DNA of 64,000 bases from Acanthaster planci (lineage: Eukaryota; Echinodermata; Asteroidea; Valvatida; Acanthasteridae), in assembly GCF_001949145.1 (NCBI RefSeq), contig NW_019091441.1, forward strand, positions 972,407 to 1,036,406, given 5' to 3'. A program made the translations under genes and the position numbers. Below the pieces are notes generated by a model that searched no databases, was not told where the DNA came from, and saw only the letters and a program-made list of their open reading frames with translations. Below are positions 35,467-48,920 of this stretch, in pieces; positions within the stretch are counted from its first letter, which is position 1, and the number at the start of each line of letters is the position of its first letter.

Positions 35467-38400
35467 AGTTTCAATACAATATGGCTGCTTACAGTTTGGA
35501 TATCATATCAACAGTTATTTATGTGAGCTGTTAGCTTTTTATGTACCTATGCAATTTATGTGTGTGCAACTTTTGTATGAACAGAAAGCCTCCTAGATCT
35601 GCAATAATACGGAAAGTATTAACAACTTACAATTTTTATTTTGTATTTTAAGTTTATGATTTGCAATATGTTTGGTACCATATGGATAAGTAATTATTTT
35701 TTTCGGTATGAATTCTTTTGTTCGCGACTTCCTGAAAACTCACACTTTTTTACTCTTTCTTTCCAAGTTTTACAACATGTACACATTCCTTATTCCCTAA
35801 CTTCATTTGAAATGATAGAATAGTGCTGTTACTTTCTGGGCAAACGATTTCCATTTCAATGCTACAGGCCATTCATCATGTATTCATTCATCGACCCTGT
35901 ATTTGATAGACACAAAAATAATATTGACTTTATATTGAATTATATTGCTAACAGGTTCAGATATACATGTACATTGAATGAAAGGCTGAAGATGTACTAA
36001 ATTTTTTATTGCAAGTACATGTACGTTGTTGTTAAATTTTATTTCCCCTGCTAATGTCAAGGCTGGCCGGATGTAAATGTTTGGTTTATTAACCGTATTT
36101 GCGCATATGTTGTGTCATAAAGTTTAATATACAGTACTAACCATGAATACTTACACGTCCAAAATTATGCAGCTTTTTTCTTTTGTTTCGTCTCAACCAA
36201 AAAGACATTTCGGTGACACATTGAGCCGAGTTATGGAGAAGGCTGAGGTTTCGTGTTTGTCATCACAAATACGAGGCTATTGGGCGAGGTGTGTTACTGT
36301 AATTGTCAGCAAAATTGACACTGAAAATAAACCAGCACTCATACAGAGGAACAAACTGGAACGGAAGCTTTGAAGAGTGCACCGTTAAGGTTGTGACACT
36401 TGACCGCATCACCATAACAAGGCATGGACATGTACTGGACGTGTACACGTATTTTCACCTGTACATAAACGAAGGCCAACTTGCTTTCGATCTGATCGTA
36501 CGTACCGTGAGCAGTTTTGCTGACGCTGACCTGTGTGTGAAAAGCACAGTGTACAAGATCCCGTGACGCGACATTTTAATGCTAACAACCTACCCCTGTG
36601 AATTCTGATCATCGTATGGGTATTGTACTTCTACAAATCAATAATGGCCTCTGAAGATTCTACCACTAAGGTGGTGTCACCGTGTCATGCGACCGAAGAA
36701 TCGCAAGTCGTGATTGTTCCTAACATGTCATCTGTGACTATCTCTACCGGAAAGCGTTCACGCTTTTAAGCTTACATGCACAGGCTATGAGAAAAATGGA
36801 AATATATGAAAAGTCAATTATAATCATGATGACGTCATCATGGCGTCTTCCATTTTGTAGCTGTCTTTGGGAAAACCAGCAGTTTTGATGTTGATCAAGT
36901 GCTGTCTCGTGTGTAAAAAAGGCGTTTTGACAACGTCATCGTGACGTCACTATTTTCTAATTATCATGATCACAAATACAACTGTGAAAATACTTTTCTT
37001 TTGTTCAGGAGTTGTATTAAATGATCACGATAAGTTTGAACAAAAAAATCATGAAAAACGTCATTACAACGACACACTTGTATTCGCAATTCTGGAATAG
37101 CGTTAAAATTCCACCACACTTAGAATTCTGTCACCGAAAAAAAGACGATAGAATCACACAGAAGAAACAGAATGCATCACTGGCATGAAAAAGCCTTTCT
37201 GGATAGGTTATCTCGTTTATACTTTCACCGAATTTAGCTTTGAAGTCATTCCTTTCAGCGCTAATTTGAATGCAGTGTGAAGTGGCCATTCAGTTGAAAA
37301 GAACTGTCAATTATAGTTTTCGAATACGAAAATACAGTAAAATATATCAAATTGATAGTATCAGCCAATCAAATTGAATTACCAGCGTAGAGAATTCAAA
37401 ATCGCCAATGCATAAGACCAAGAACATACGATGAAGTGAATTCACAAATGGGCAAACATTTTCGTTTTTCCTGCTTTGTAATAATTCAAATAACCAATAA
37501 CGCGTTAGATAACGTACACATGTACACTGGATTGCAGTCACACAAAAATGCAAGAAATGTTCGCCAATAATCCCCAAACAATTTGTGTACATTACTGAAC
37601 TGCATCAAAACAGTTTTCGCAAACAGTCATGTGATAAGTAATTCCGGATACATCCCTGAATTTGCGTACTTCTTGTCCATTTTATTGTGCATGTAATCAT
37701 TACTCATAGGAAGGTGAACACCGACGGTAAAAATTTAAAGCCTCATTAAAAGAACGTCTGCGAAATTGAATAAAATTGAGTGGCATTTAATATTTTTTTC
37801 AGTTACTAATTTGAATGTGTTGAATACATCTGAATGTCTACAATAGAAATTGAACACGTGAAGATGACTGTGGGCTCAGGAATTAGCAGAAAGGGCAAAA
37901 TTGCTTCACCATTTACACCCAGAGATGGATTCGAATACATTACTGGCAAGCTGCAGCCGTTCTTATTATACATGACTACTGTAAAAGCCTGTGATGCTGT
38001 CATCGGTAATAAACGACTATGGAAAAATATACAAAGGGGCGCCATTGTTAATTAACTGCCTGCCTCACTCTCCTGCCGAAACGTTAATTGGTTTCCCGAT
38101 GAAAAGAGTCTGACTCTGTTTCACCAGCCACTCATAAATCGCTCATAACTTGACGGCCTGCATAATAATGTTTACCATAATGTTAATAATTATAATCCCG
38201 ACCGTCTTTCCATGCACAGTAATTTGGCTGCGCTTCAAAAACAGACTGCGTGAAACACGTTTTAAACAGTCCGGCAGGAAGCTTAGAGCGATTTCACCGG
38301 GTACCGTGCTCATCAGATAGCTCTGGCATGCAGCGGCCTAAAAACAAGAAAGTCGTACTTATATTAAATTATGAGATGTAGCTTGAAAGGTGGCGAAAGA

Positions 38401-41400
38401 TAATGGACCGCTACAGAACCAACAGGTGTGACCGATCACATATACAAAAATAATATCCGGAGACACTGAAGCAGTATACAGTCCACTTTCGATATGAAGA
38501 ACCCAATTATAACAAAATACGGTTATAGGACCCCAATTGCTTGAATATTGTTTTTCTTTTTTCTTTCCTTTTATGAGAAATTCCTGGTTGTAACAAAATT
38601 ACTTGTTTTGTTATAACTTTGTAATAACAAAAGCCTCATTTAGAAAATACTACATTGCAGAATACGAGAGAGCATACATGGACATGTATTCATTTTTAAA
38701 AGACTTTTATTGTTGACTGCTATAATTGGAAGTATTTGAAAACCTATATGTGTCCATGACATTCCATACATTAATCGCGCATTTTTCTATCAACCGCCTT
38801 CCATGTTATTAAAGTAATACGGGTTATAAATAGAATGCAAGGAATAGAAACTCAGAAAACTCCGGGGGGGATTCTGGACGGAGACATCGTGAGAACAAAT
38901 GAAGTCATAACAGGAACTAAATCATGTGCTTTAAGCCGTTGGAAGGCACGATATAACATTTCTGATCGGTAGTGTGTATGTGTTTTATGTTTATATCGAC
39001 GTTGAACCAAGTTTAAAATCGATGGATACACCGTCGGCGTGTGCTGTATTGTCACCGTGTCTATTAGTATCAATAACTGTCTTGTTACACATCGAAAACA
39101 GTCTCGTTTGTCTTTGCGCTTGACATCACTGAAGATGGTTGTAAGTGAGCTTGCACTACAGGAAGAAAGGCGAGAATGAGAACCCGGATTTTTCGCTCAA
39201 GTCAATAATGAATTAAATTTCATGGACGTCTCCCCAATAAAGAGGAAATGTCGTGTCTTCCATAACTATGACATTTAACATACTGCCTTAACTTTCCAGT
39301 CCCGTTATTTTTGGATTTAATTTGGAAATTCCCTTAGAACGCGTGTTACACCGACTGTGCCCATGACTACGCTTCTGCGCCAACCCCAAAATCAATGCTA
39401 ATTTATTCCAATGCCAACAGTTGGAATTCCAGTCGTCCAACGAGAATTTGATAATTAGCTTACCGCTACGCTATCGACTGGAACATTTGCTCAAGAGCGA
39501 TCACTAAAACATGCCTAGCTCAGCTAGGCTAGCTGATCCCAAGTCGGGGGATGATAATCGATGGGTTATAAAATGAATATTGCTGCAAGGTTAGTTTTCA
39601 TTTTCAAGTAGCCAGACTGACGTTTCCAGAAGTTATTTGGCGATGGGGTTTGTACACTAGCACTGGCAAACTTCGTGTCTTTTGGGCAGGGCACTTGGCA
39701 ATTCACCAGGACGGTAACTGTCAACCTTGAACCTTGAAGGACAGATCTTTCTTTTGTTTGCAAACATTCGCCATCGTTTTGTAACGGCAAGCCTTGATCA
39801 AAAAATGTACAAGCAATAAAAGATGGAGGTCTTTTTCATTAAAAAGTGTACGCACTGAATTTGGTGATATTGTTGCAGTGCTCATCGGTGGATGTGATTT
39901 GACGAATGTTGAACACGTAGGCCTACGAGGAGAATTGCTCTTTTGCCATGGCCAGCCAGTTTGCCAACCATTCGTATGGGAAAAACGACGACTACAGGCT
40001 CTCCCGTGGGAGACTATGAAATACGAGCTCCTGCAACAGTAATAAATTATACATGTAGGCCTATACGACCATGGAGGAAATAAGAATATATGGTACGACT
40101 GGTTCGCAGCACTTCAGCAAAATAGCTGTCAAAATGTGCATGCTAAAATTGTCAGTATATCTAAATAAACAAACAAAACATAATCCCACAATCCCTGTCA
40201 CATTATTGATGTATGCTCCAGACAACGGAATCGAAGTGCTTGTGTAAAGAGGTTATGCATGGCAGCCATCTTCCCGGTAAGCCTTTATGCACAAAAGGTC
40301 TATTCACGTGTAAAAATCATATCCCTCTAGGTGCACCCCTGTAAATAGGACAGAAATATATTGGCCAAGCTCATTTATAAGTTACAGACTCAGTTCTTTA
40401 TTACAGAGTCCCGAGAGCCATGGAATTGGGGAATTGAAGAAATACAGAACAAAACCTCTGGCCCGGACTCAGGGCTTAGAATTCTGAGCAATTTGGATGC
40501 AATTGGGTCCGAGATTGGCACTATTTAGCCGTTTTGCAGAGGGTTGCATTTTCAAAATAGCTAGGCCTACTTTCTGGGCAGAGAAATTTCCTTCATTTTA
40601 GGGGTTGTCTGCTTTGGGTGAGAATTTCTCAAAACTTCATTGGTCAACTCACTAGAAATTGAAAGGAAAATGAAAGAGGATACGTTGAACATCATTTTCT
40701 GTGCAGCCTCAACACCTTTGAGAGTCGCATTTTAGGGACTTATCACTTGTGTCTATATGGGAATTTACTCATAGGGGTGCATCCCTAACCATGTGGAACA
40801 GAGCCGGGAAGATGGCTGCCGTACATAACTTCTACACTAGCTGCTCTGACCTCGACAGCACTGATACGGCACTTGTATCTTTCGAAGCTGAAGGTCAATT
40901 TAATCCAGAGCTGAGTTAAATGCCCGTTTGCTGTGTTCGTTTAATAAAACTTTCACATCCCATAGCTACCTCCACACAGTCGTTGGTCAAGGAATAAAAC
41001 TCGCTCACTTTGGTGAGCAGGTGAGATTACAATGTCTAGTACCCAAATCACATTGCATACAGAACAAAATGGAAATCAGTAAGCTGTTCCCCGCCCCATG
41101 ACACGTGGCAGCTAAGTCACCACGAGTTCAGAATTATGAGTTTCTCATTCTGACGTTTTCATGGTATACAATATACATGTATACCTCATTTCCGTGAATA
41201 TAAGCGTCGTTCATTAAAAGACACGACTGATTTACGGAAACACGTCCCTGGACTCATTACTTTCACTGTATCAAATTAACTTATAGTACTAAAATAGAAA
41301 TCTCAACAAACACATCTCGTATTTCCAATTCTATACATGGAATTGTCCTGAAGTGTAAATTATGACATTGTATGTGTTTAATTAAATCCGTACTGTGTTC

Positions 41401-41857
41401 AGAGCTTGTGAGGAAAAATCACAGGCTTGCGTTCATCCCGAGTTATTCTGAAGTGAATAAGTGATTTCTCCTGGAATAGACGTGTCGACACCCCACCCCG
41501 TTTTTTTTTAAAAGGACCCTGCAATTTTCGTTAAGCAGAAAATGCATTTACGCAAATGAGCCCTTAATAAATAGCGCTTTGAAAAAAATTGCAATTCAAG
41601 ACACTCGCAGGCGATTTCAGGTTTACAAAGGACCAAAGCATTCCAACTGATTCCAACTCGATTCAATCAAGAGCTTTGCTTACCCTGGCTCACTTACCTC
41701 CGATCGAACGCTAGTCCTGCTGTATGCAGGTGCATGTATAGTCATTCAGACCCAGCCAGTGTAAACAACAGCCTCGCGGTTGTGGGTTTTGTTTTGGTTG
41801 TCTTGTTTCCGTCTCAGTGTACAGGATGAAGCCGTGAGAAACGTCCAATTGACATTC

Positions 41858-42421
41858 TCATTGCTTCATGGGACCGAATGACAAACAAGCCATGTATTTT
41901 ATGCGCAAGCTTACTGTACAAGGGGAAGTGAACCAGTCAGCGATCAGTTCTATTTTTCTTCAGAATATTTCTCGAGTACCTGCTCATCGAATAGCAGATG
42001 CACGTATAACACATATAAAAAGATAATTACTGAGAAATATAAAAATAAAGTTAAAAAAAATAATGTGTCAGAGCTTACAGGGGAAATATTGGTGTAGGGG
42101 ATCAAGACACCAGGCTAAAAACGAATGTGATTGGTCAATGCACAACCAATGAGATTTAAATCATGAGCCTGATTGGCAACTCCAATTCACTGGTATTTAT
42201 CAATAAGTGTACGGCGATTACAGTCCAAGAGAAAAGCTAATGTTCAGGGATTTTTTTCTTCTGCTTGATTTCAAACTGATTTTTTTGGTAAAGACTACTG
42301 TTCCAAATGCTCAGTTCAAAAGTGTGAAAAGATGACTCGATTTCCAGTACATGTACTTCAAAATGTTGATACATACAATACATGGCATGTCAGTCATCCA
42401 ATTCCAATGATGCTTTGCAAG
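41858..42421. mobile_element. Inverted-repeat element, copy 2
   Basis: Left arm about 41858-41905 and right arm about 42375-42421 pair (GACAAACAAGCCATGTAT against its complement). The interior shares GAAGTGAACCAGTCAG and the following 90 bases with 31625-31720, and 42110-42200 resembles 32030-32110. It shows what the gapped copy may contain. Confidence 0.6.
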
Positions 42422-43833
42422 GGTTTTGGGGCGTGATTATGACGGCACCCAAAAGCGGAGGCATTCTCAAATACCCGTAGAATGCAAAGTACGGCACGAA
42501 ATAACCTGTCAACCAAACCCACGTCACTGGTCGGCTTTGCTGAAGCTGTTAGAAATGTGATTGTTGGTCATAGAATTTGTCACAACTATGAATTTTTTGG
42601 AAATGTAAGCAACCAACACTTTCTTTTCTGTCTTTCAATTACGCATTTGATTTCCCCATTCTAATAGTTCTGTTGATGATGATGAAACTACTACTTTGGT
42701 AGGATAAACCGAATAGAATGCTTATAACAATTAAGTCAGCCTAAAGAAACCACAGCAGATGGTAAACTAGACCTATATACTTTGGAAATAGCCCCTTTAT
42801 AAGTTAAAAAATATTTGGTATTGAAAAATTGTTAAATAACAGAATGTAAACATGCCCCCTTTTGGCAAAATAGTTTTTAAGGCCGTATAAAAATAAGTTG
42901 TTGATCGTCCCCGCCCCACCAACAAAACGCCCCGACAACTTTCGTTTTCTTTTTTTTTAAATGCATAACAGTGTATATGGTGAAGATTCAGAGATCTTGA
43001 GAATTCACTTCTGGGTACAAAAGTATAATCCATGTACATGTATAAATAGAGGGAAAAATCCAAAGAGGAACCTATCTGGTATCTTCAGAAGTCTCTGTCC
43101 ATGCTGAATTGCGGATCAAGTTGTGGTGCGGGCCCCGCGGCGTGCGCTAGAGTCATATCAAAATCAGAGACCTGTTCCGTTCACTTATAATCTGCTTACT
43201 GGTTGGTATCCTTTTTCGTGTTGTGCCGCATGCTTGGGCAGTCCTGCAGTGCTTGTATGTTATGGGTCCCATCAAAATATTTGATATCTGACATTGAAAT
43301 CGCTTGTTGGTCTGTGTTTTGTGCAAGCTAAATGAAAACACTTCCATCTTTTGGTCAATAGCATTAAGTTTGATACTCCTCTTGCAAAAACTACTTTTGT
43401 TTGTTCACCGGGCTAGAAATTCCAAAGTCAGTGGATTCAAAATGAGGCAACTTGTAGACAAGGCTGAGGTTTGGCAATCGGCCGTGCAACACGTATGTGT
43501 AGGTAATGCATCAGACCCATTGGCTTCTTACAGAAAAATATCGGCAAGTGGAATCGATTGACATGGAGCCGTGACAAAAGCGAAATATATGAAAATGGAA
43601 GTTTAGTGATGCCATGAGGGAAAAACAGTCCAGTCGACCCAACTTTTTGGGAAAAAGGACGAGTAACAACTTTTTATGCGGCCTAGAACTGCGCTGCTAC
43701 TTCCTGTCTCTGTGTATGTTTTTGCCAATTTTCCTAGCGACAGAGCCAATGCTATAAACAAATTTCCAGCAAGCAAAGAGCACCTCCATACCTTCTTGGT
43801 AGCTGCAATCAATTACAAACGCACTTAACATTC

Positions 43834-44187
43834 GGCAAGTTCGATCAAGGATCACCAGTTCACTACTGGTTAGTTGTGACGTACCTAGCGCATGTGCAGT
43901 GAAGTTGAAGTGCAAACGACCCTAGTCAACCGTTGTCAGGTCATTAGGCTGAAGGGAAGAAAAAGTGGTCGCAGGAAGGGCAAAACAGTAAAAATAAAAG
44001 TGAAAATGGTCGTTTACGATTGACATACTTTTTCCGGCATTTTTCTTATCGCTGGTCCTCTCTACGCTGTGCTATTAAAACGGTTTATGGCACCGAACGA
44101 TGCGACCAACCAACCATCGTCGACTAGCGTACGTTCGATCTGAGTGAGTCGACCTATGGGTAACTTTGGTCCTTGATCGAACTTGCC
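43834..44187. mobile_element. Possible foldback element near the sialyltransferase 3' end
   Basis: GGCAAGTTCGATCAAGGA at 43834-43851 is repeated in inverse at 44170-44187, bounding about 354 bases; a second, weaker inverse match follows inside the arms. No coding capacity. Confidence 0.5.
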
Positions 44188-44359
44188 CGAGTTGTGGATA
44201 AGCTTTGAAAATACAAAAAATTAACCCCCGTACTGACGGCTTGGCGTCAAAGGCATAAATACTAAACGAATCGCCGATGAACGCCTCCTGCAACACTTAA
44301 AAGTACTTTTTTCTCTAAGATTAAAGGTATTTTGTCATACTTCAGTTTAGCTTTCATTA

Positions 44360-45359
44360 TCACGTGCACGGGCCAGCGTGCATCTGTAATACACCCCCCA
44401 TATGCAGCTGATATAGGACGTCAAATTCCCAGTTGAAGTTGTGAACGCCCTTGGAGATTTTGAGCCTGTCGTAGTAATGGTAAGGCACTGGACGGTGCTT
44501 AGGGCCCTTTGCAAACGGCCAAAAGCCATAGAGTTCGATGGAATTGCACACGGACAGAGCCACTGACGCAAGATAAAACCCTGCAAGTGAAGAGAAAGTT
44601 GGGGTACAAGATAATTCAAACTGTGGCAATTACCATATAGCTAACAGTAACTCTGATAGAATAGTCTGTCATAAGCCAGGTTGGAGTTTAATATGTCGAT
44701 CAGACCCTTCCTGTTTGTGTCTCAGATTGCAAGAATCTAATCACTCCGCCGTACTTGGAAAACAACCATTCTGGGACATGATTGTCCAAATTCTTGGACA
44801 GTTGCATGGCTTAAGTGGAAACCGGTCCGGGAAAACGATCTATACTTATTTTTTGAGGCATTTACTAAAATAAAACACCCTCTCTTGAAAAGAGCATTAT
44901 GTAGTTAATGAACCACAGACAGATTCATGTTACATAGACAAATGAAGACTGTTACGCCCCGAGGTCCCAACAGGCTCACTTTAGTTACATGTATTAGCGT
45001 CCCTTTGCTAGGTATAACTTTCTACGATTGCCAGATGAAGCAACTCTGTGAAAGTAACCAAGGCATCAATCTGTACCTACGGGTGACCTGGTCCTTGATA
45101 AAGCAGCATTTACTAACCTGTTGTCATGCGACTTTTAAGACCCATCCGCCTCCACAAATCCTGCAGCCCCCTGAAGTGGTCCGGGTTAATGATCAGACCC
45201 CGCGTGGTGGATCTGTTCTGACGGAGAAGCCGCAAGGCTAGCATGCTAGTCCTGTACGCGGGCATATTCACACCATAGGCTGGGATAAGAAGATCTCCGT
45301 AGGCTTTCATATCTCTGAGGAACTTGGTTCTGTAGCCTATATCCTTAAGCCGTCTGTAC
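44360..45359 (-). other. Sialylmotif S, III and VS exons
   Basis: Exon 45118-45359 encodes the region between motifs L and S, ending MTT; exon 44360-44580 completes TTG and encodes LYGFWPF, HYYD and the H394/E399 pair to the TGA at 44362-44360. The usual PSTG of motif S reads MTTG. The tail after the last conserved Cys is a single Thr. Confidence 0.9.
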
Positions 45360-47920
45360 CTGTTGAATTAAATGAGATAGGCTTTCCACGGTATAATCGA
45401 TACCACCGATCAAAAAACTGTTTTGGGAGTACACATGCAATAAAACGAAACTTCTTGACCAGAAAGGTTATTTAAGCGTGACTGAAAATTGAATCAAGAT
45501 GCGGCTTATACCGATTTGTGTTATTTGCTTAAAAGTGGTTTCGAAAATTTTCTAGGAAATTGTTAGGACCGGACATTTCCTAAACTCTCTCCAGACACGT
45601 ATTTCAACAACAAGGAAACTCATTCCTTCAAACGAATTTTCGCTCAATTATTCTATTCCTCACCACACATGTCAGCTCCACCCCTTCCACATGATATACA
45701 CTCAACTCCAAACCGTTTAAAGCCTCGAATAACACAAATATAATGCATGCCATTCCCAAAGGTACCAAAAGGAGAAACAAACAAAACACAAATGTTGACA
45801 CTTACTTAACATCGATGACACCACCTGGATTAATGGAAGTCAAGCTGGACTTGGTTCCTGCATGTTTCTGATATCCTTTCAAAGGAGGTGTGTTGCATCT
45901 GCAATGTATGTAAAAAAAATTAGAACTGCTTGCCGCCTATGACAAAATTGCAACATTGCAAAAATGTTACCATGACAACGCATGACAAATGGAAAGGCAA
46001 GATGCTTATAATTATTTAAATGATATGCTGCTGACATTAACTACACGAACAACCAACCAAACAACTTAATTCATTCCATTGATCCTACGAGGTCAGTCAG
46101 ATGACAGCACGGGCCTACACATGGACATGTACATTCTGAGCATGCACGACGATTCAGCACAGACCTCGTTTTTGTCGGCAGCTTTGTCCGCCATCTCGCT
46201 ATTTTCGTAGCTCTTCAAAAATCATCATCCTGCGTTTTTTTCCGTGTTCGTGCAAAACCCTGTTCTGAGAATAGTGTTCCTAGGTCATGTTCCTGCCGTT
46301 CGAATGTCAGAACAAGAAACTCGTGTCAAGAATAGGCCACCCAAACTCGACCTTTCGGTATCTCATCTCATTTTTCCTGACTTCCAGCAGAAGGGTGTGT
46401 GCTCTGAAGCATTAAAATCTCCCTGGCATTTATTACAGTTAACGTTAGAATTAAACTTAAAAATACGCGTTTCAAATAGAAAAGAAAAATTACCTAAATA
46501 CAAAGTCGGAACTGTCGATCTTCTTACCACAGTAACTATTTGCTAATATACCGCCATTCCCAATAACGCTACAGCGTTCCAATTTCACTTTGGCAAATGG
46601 AGATTCCTGAAAAAAATATACACGAGACGTGAATGGAAAAACAACATCATCTTGGCATAACGTTTCCCACCAATTAGTCTTATGTACATCATTACTGATC
46701 TGATCTCTACATGTACTTTTCAGCAAACCTCCTTTCTGGAAAATCTTTTCGGCGAGGTTTTGACTGGGACTTGCCGGTATCAAAGACTCAGATCAATCAT
46801 TGCAAAGCGGAGATCCGCCACACTGGAGCGGTTTTTCCAATACGTTTTTCGTACGTCATTGAAGGCGACTACCTTATGCCCAACACACCATGCACACCGA
46901 TTTCATTTCACGAGAAAATGTCGAATTCTGAAGAAAAAAGTTTCCTTACCTTTGGTAACATCTGATAAACCTCGTCCGTGAGGTTATGGATTAGGTCTGG
47001 GTTTATGGCAAATGTTAAATTCTGTCCAGGAACCGTGGAGTTCTTCGTTAAGACAGTAAATTCCTTGGCATTTACAATACTGTTGAGCTTACGTCTGGAA
47101 ACATGGGACATAAACGAGGAGATGTTAAAATTTACGAAGCCATTTCAGTGCATTGTCGATCACCATGTTCTCTTTTGAAAGCATACTTTCCGCAATTTAT
47201 TTGTGCGTTACAATGAAGATTTAAAATGGCACGATTACATACAGATAGATATGACATGTCCACTCGAATCAACGGCAAAAATCTAAGGGCAATTCTTCCA
47301 GTATTGTTTCCAAAACACAAAGATAAATAGCATGTATACCTAATAGATGCTTTGCGCGTTTCGTTGGAAGTCCAAGGCTTGGATAGATTAGCGATGACCC
47401 CGTCCAGGTTATACTGGGATGTGCCATTTGCTGGCGTGCTCCCCTCCGATTTCGCCCGGTTGTAGTTCTGCGCATGTTTGACGCTAAGGATGGGCTTCTT
47501 TGGCGCTCCACTTGTCGATTTTCTGTCCAAAGATTGTTTAACTCTTGTGAGGGCTGACGTTCTAGATTTCCTTTTCAAACGTATGCAAACTTTGAGCCTT
47601 TTGATTTCATCTTTGTTAATTAATAAGATTCTGAGTATAAGTAGCCTTTTATACATAACGCAGGGACAGAGTCACTGGATACACTATCACAACAGTTGTT
47701 GCATTAGTCAATGGGGATAGATGTACAAATACCTTTAATGTCTGATGAAAACAAAAACCTACTTTCCCCCTGCTGATCCCGTGTCCGCTCGACTCTCGTC
47801 TCGGAGGTGATCTCTGGTGCTATTCCTTGATCCCGCAAGGGCAACAAGCAACAGTTCCACCAAACACACAGCGAACAAAACCACGGCTATCAGTACCCGT
47901 AGACGGCTAAATCGTCGCAT
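44360..47920 (-). CDS. Alpha-2,8-sialyltransferase, ST8Sia family, complete, 7 exons
   Basis: Exons in coding order are 47763-47920, 47340-47630, 46950-47094, 46494-46606, 45806-45898, 45118-45359 and 44360-44580. All joins have AG/GT ends and matching phases, and give 420 residues. The enzyme would move sialic acid from CMP-sialic acid onto a sialylated glycan in the Golgi. Residues 8-30 form a type II signal anchor, then comes a stem of about 160 residues with several N-glycosylation sequons. Sialylmotif L starts at C210 (CSVIGNGGILANS, then RCNTPP), motif S ends in LYGFWPF (364-370), motif III is PYHYYD (380-385), and motif VS has H394 and E399 in the H-x4-E pattern. Final Cys419 is as in the family. 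CNTPP and the C-terminal LHMGGVLQMHAGPC favour the ST8Sia1/5/6 branch over polysialyltransferases. The exact subfamily is uncertain. The second exon's acceptor is the least secure junction. Confidence 0.92.
45806..46606 (-). other. Sialylmotif L exons (CMP-sialic acid binding)
   Basis: Exon 46494-46606 encodes the first part (C210 to R236) and exon 45806-45898 the second (CNTPP to NPGG). Motif L binds the CMP-sialic acid donor. GNGGIL and the DFVFRCN block are well kept. The intron falls inside the Arg codon just before CN. Confidence 0.9.
47763..47920 (-). other. First coding exon of the sialyltransferase: start and signal anchor
   Basis: ATG at 47920-47918 opens MRRFSRLR followed by a hydrophobic run of about 20 residues and then RNSTRD. 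Basic residues before the membrane segment give the type II orientation usual for Golgi glycosyltransferases. The donor GTAGGT follows in phase 2. A CCACACTAG just upstream of the ATG could be the acceptor of a 5' untranslated intron. Confidence 0.85.
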
Positions 47921-48649
47921 CGCTCAAAACCTAGTGTGGACAAGAGAGCAAACATGTACATGTAATTGCTGGATAAGCAGGCCAAAGCCTACGTGTCTTT
48001 CTCCGCCTTGACCTCGATGTGTTGAAACTTAATGCACGGTTTGCAATTTCATGCAGATGCCATGACGCCAAGTTCAAATCCTCACGTATGTGTATGGTTT
48101 GCCATTTGCCTTGGTAGCAGATCTCAACCACACAGATTACGTGTCATGACAAACGCTGGCGCATGACACTAAACCTTTACTACAGCGGCTCTGGATTTCA
48201 CTATTGTTGGTGGCGCCCGCCTATAAAAAGCCCACTGCAGCCAATGAGAAAAGGCCAACTTAAGACATTATACACAGTATATTCGTACAAAGTGAAAACA
48301 TCAAACGGTATCTTAGAATAATCTTCTAACTTTCTATTTTCGTTTGATTATATGTAAAAGCAATGTTATCCGACCAGCAAAGCATCCTCCGTGTAAACAG
48401 CGTCAACTCCAAAAAGAAAGTTAATGTGGCTAGTACCTCAAAGTCACGTGCAAGGTGTTGCATATTATCATTAAGCTCGAGTGTAATGTAGGTCTTATAG
48501 GCGCATCGTGGGTCGAAGAGTGCTTTCTTGGACAATGCACATCATATTTTTTCGAATAAGTTCAAATTTAGTAACTTTCCTCGAATATGAGACGTTATGG
48601 CACCCTTATTAAATTCTATGGTGCTCATTTCTTTTACCACTGGAGATAA

Positions 48650-48920
48650 GGTCGGTCGGTCGAAATAAAAATCCTTAAAAAAAATTCCACGTTGCTGATG
48701 TAGAGCTATGCACAAACTTCAGTGGGCCAAGGAAAGGTGCGGTATACCGAATGTTCATGCGAACGCCGACCGTCGCTGTTGGTCGTTTGCGAAATCGTAA
48801 GTTTTCAGGGCTTTTGCTTTCAAAGGTCAAGCTGGCCAATTTTTTTCCCTTCAGTTTTTTTTTTTTGGGGGGGGGCTTTTTTCCGTGATCGGGAGCCCAA
48901 AATAGGGTCGGTCGGAAATG
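48650..48920. repeat. Possible dispersed element with GGTCGGTCGG at both ends
   Basis: GGTCGGTCGG occurs near 48651 and 48907 in the same orientation, and an internal palindrome lies near 48765-48785 (CGACCGTCGCTGTTGGTCG). A T-run followed by nine G is inside. Weak evidence for an element; no copy elsewhere in the window. Confidence 0.3.

Larger units (their letters stand above)
34751..44359. other. Intergenic region between convergent genes
   Basis: AT-rich sequence holding the 3' untranslated region of the MUN/DEP gene (nearest AATAAA on the + strand that I see is at 36326-36331, which would give a UTR of about 1.6 kb), the repeat at 35356, the inverted-repeat elements at 41858 and 43834, and no gene I can support. 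Short open stretches at 36143-36566, 37834-38055 and 39794-40042 lack splice or domain support. Confidence 0.6.

Noticed and set aside
36143-36566. Overlapping open stretches of 76 and 87 codons
   Set aside because: Both lie in the presumed 3' region of the MUN/DEP gene; two competing frames, no domain, no neighbouring exon in phase.
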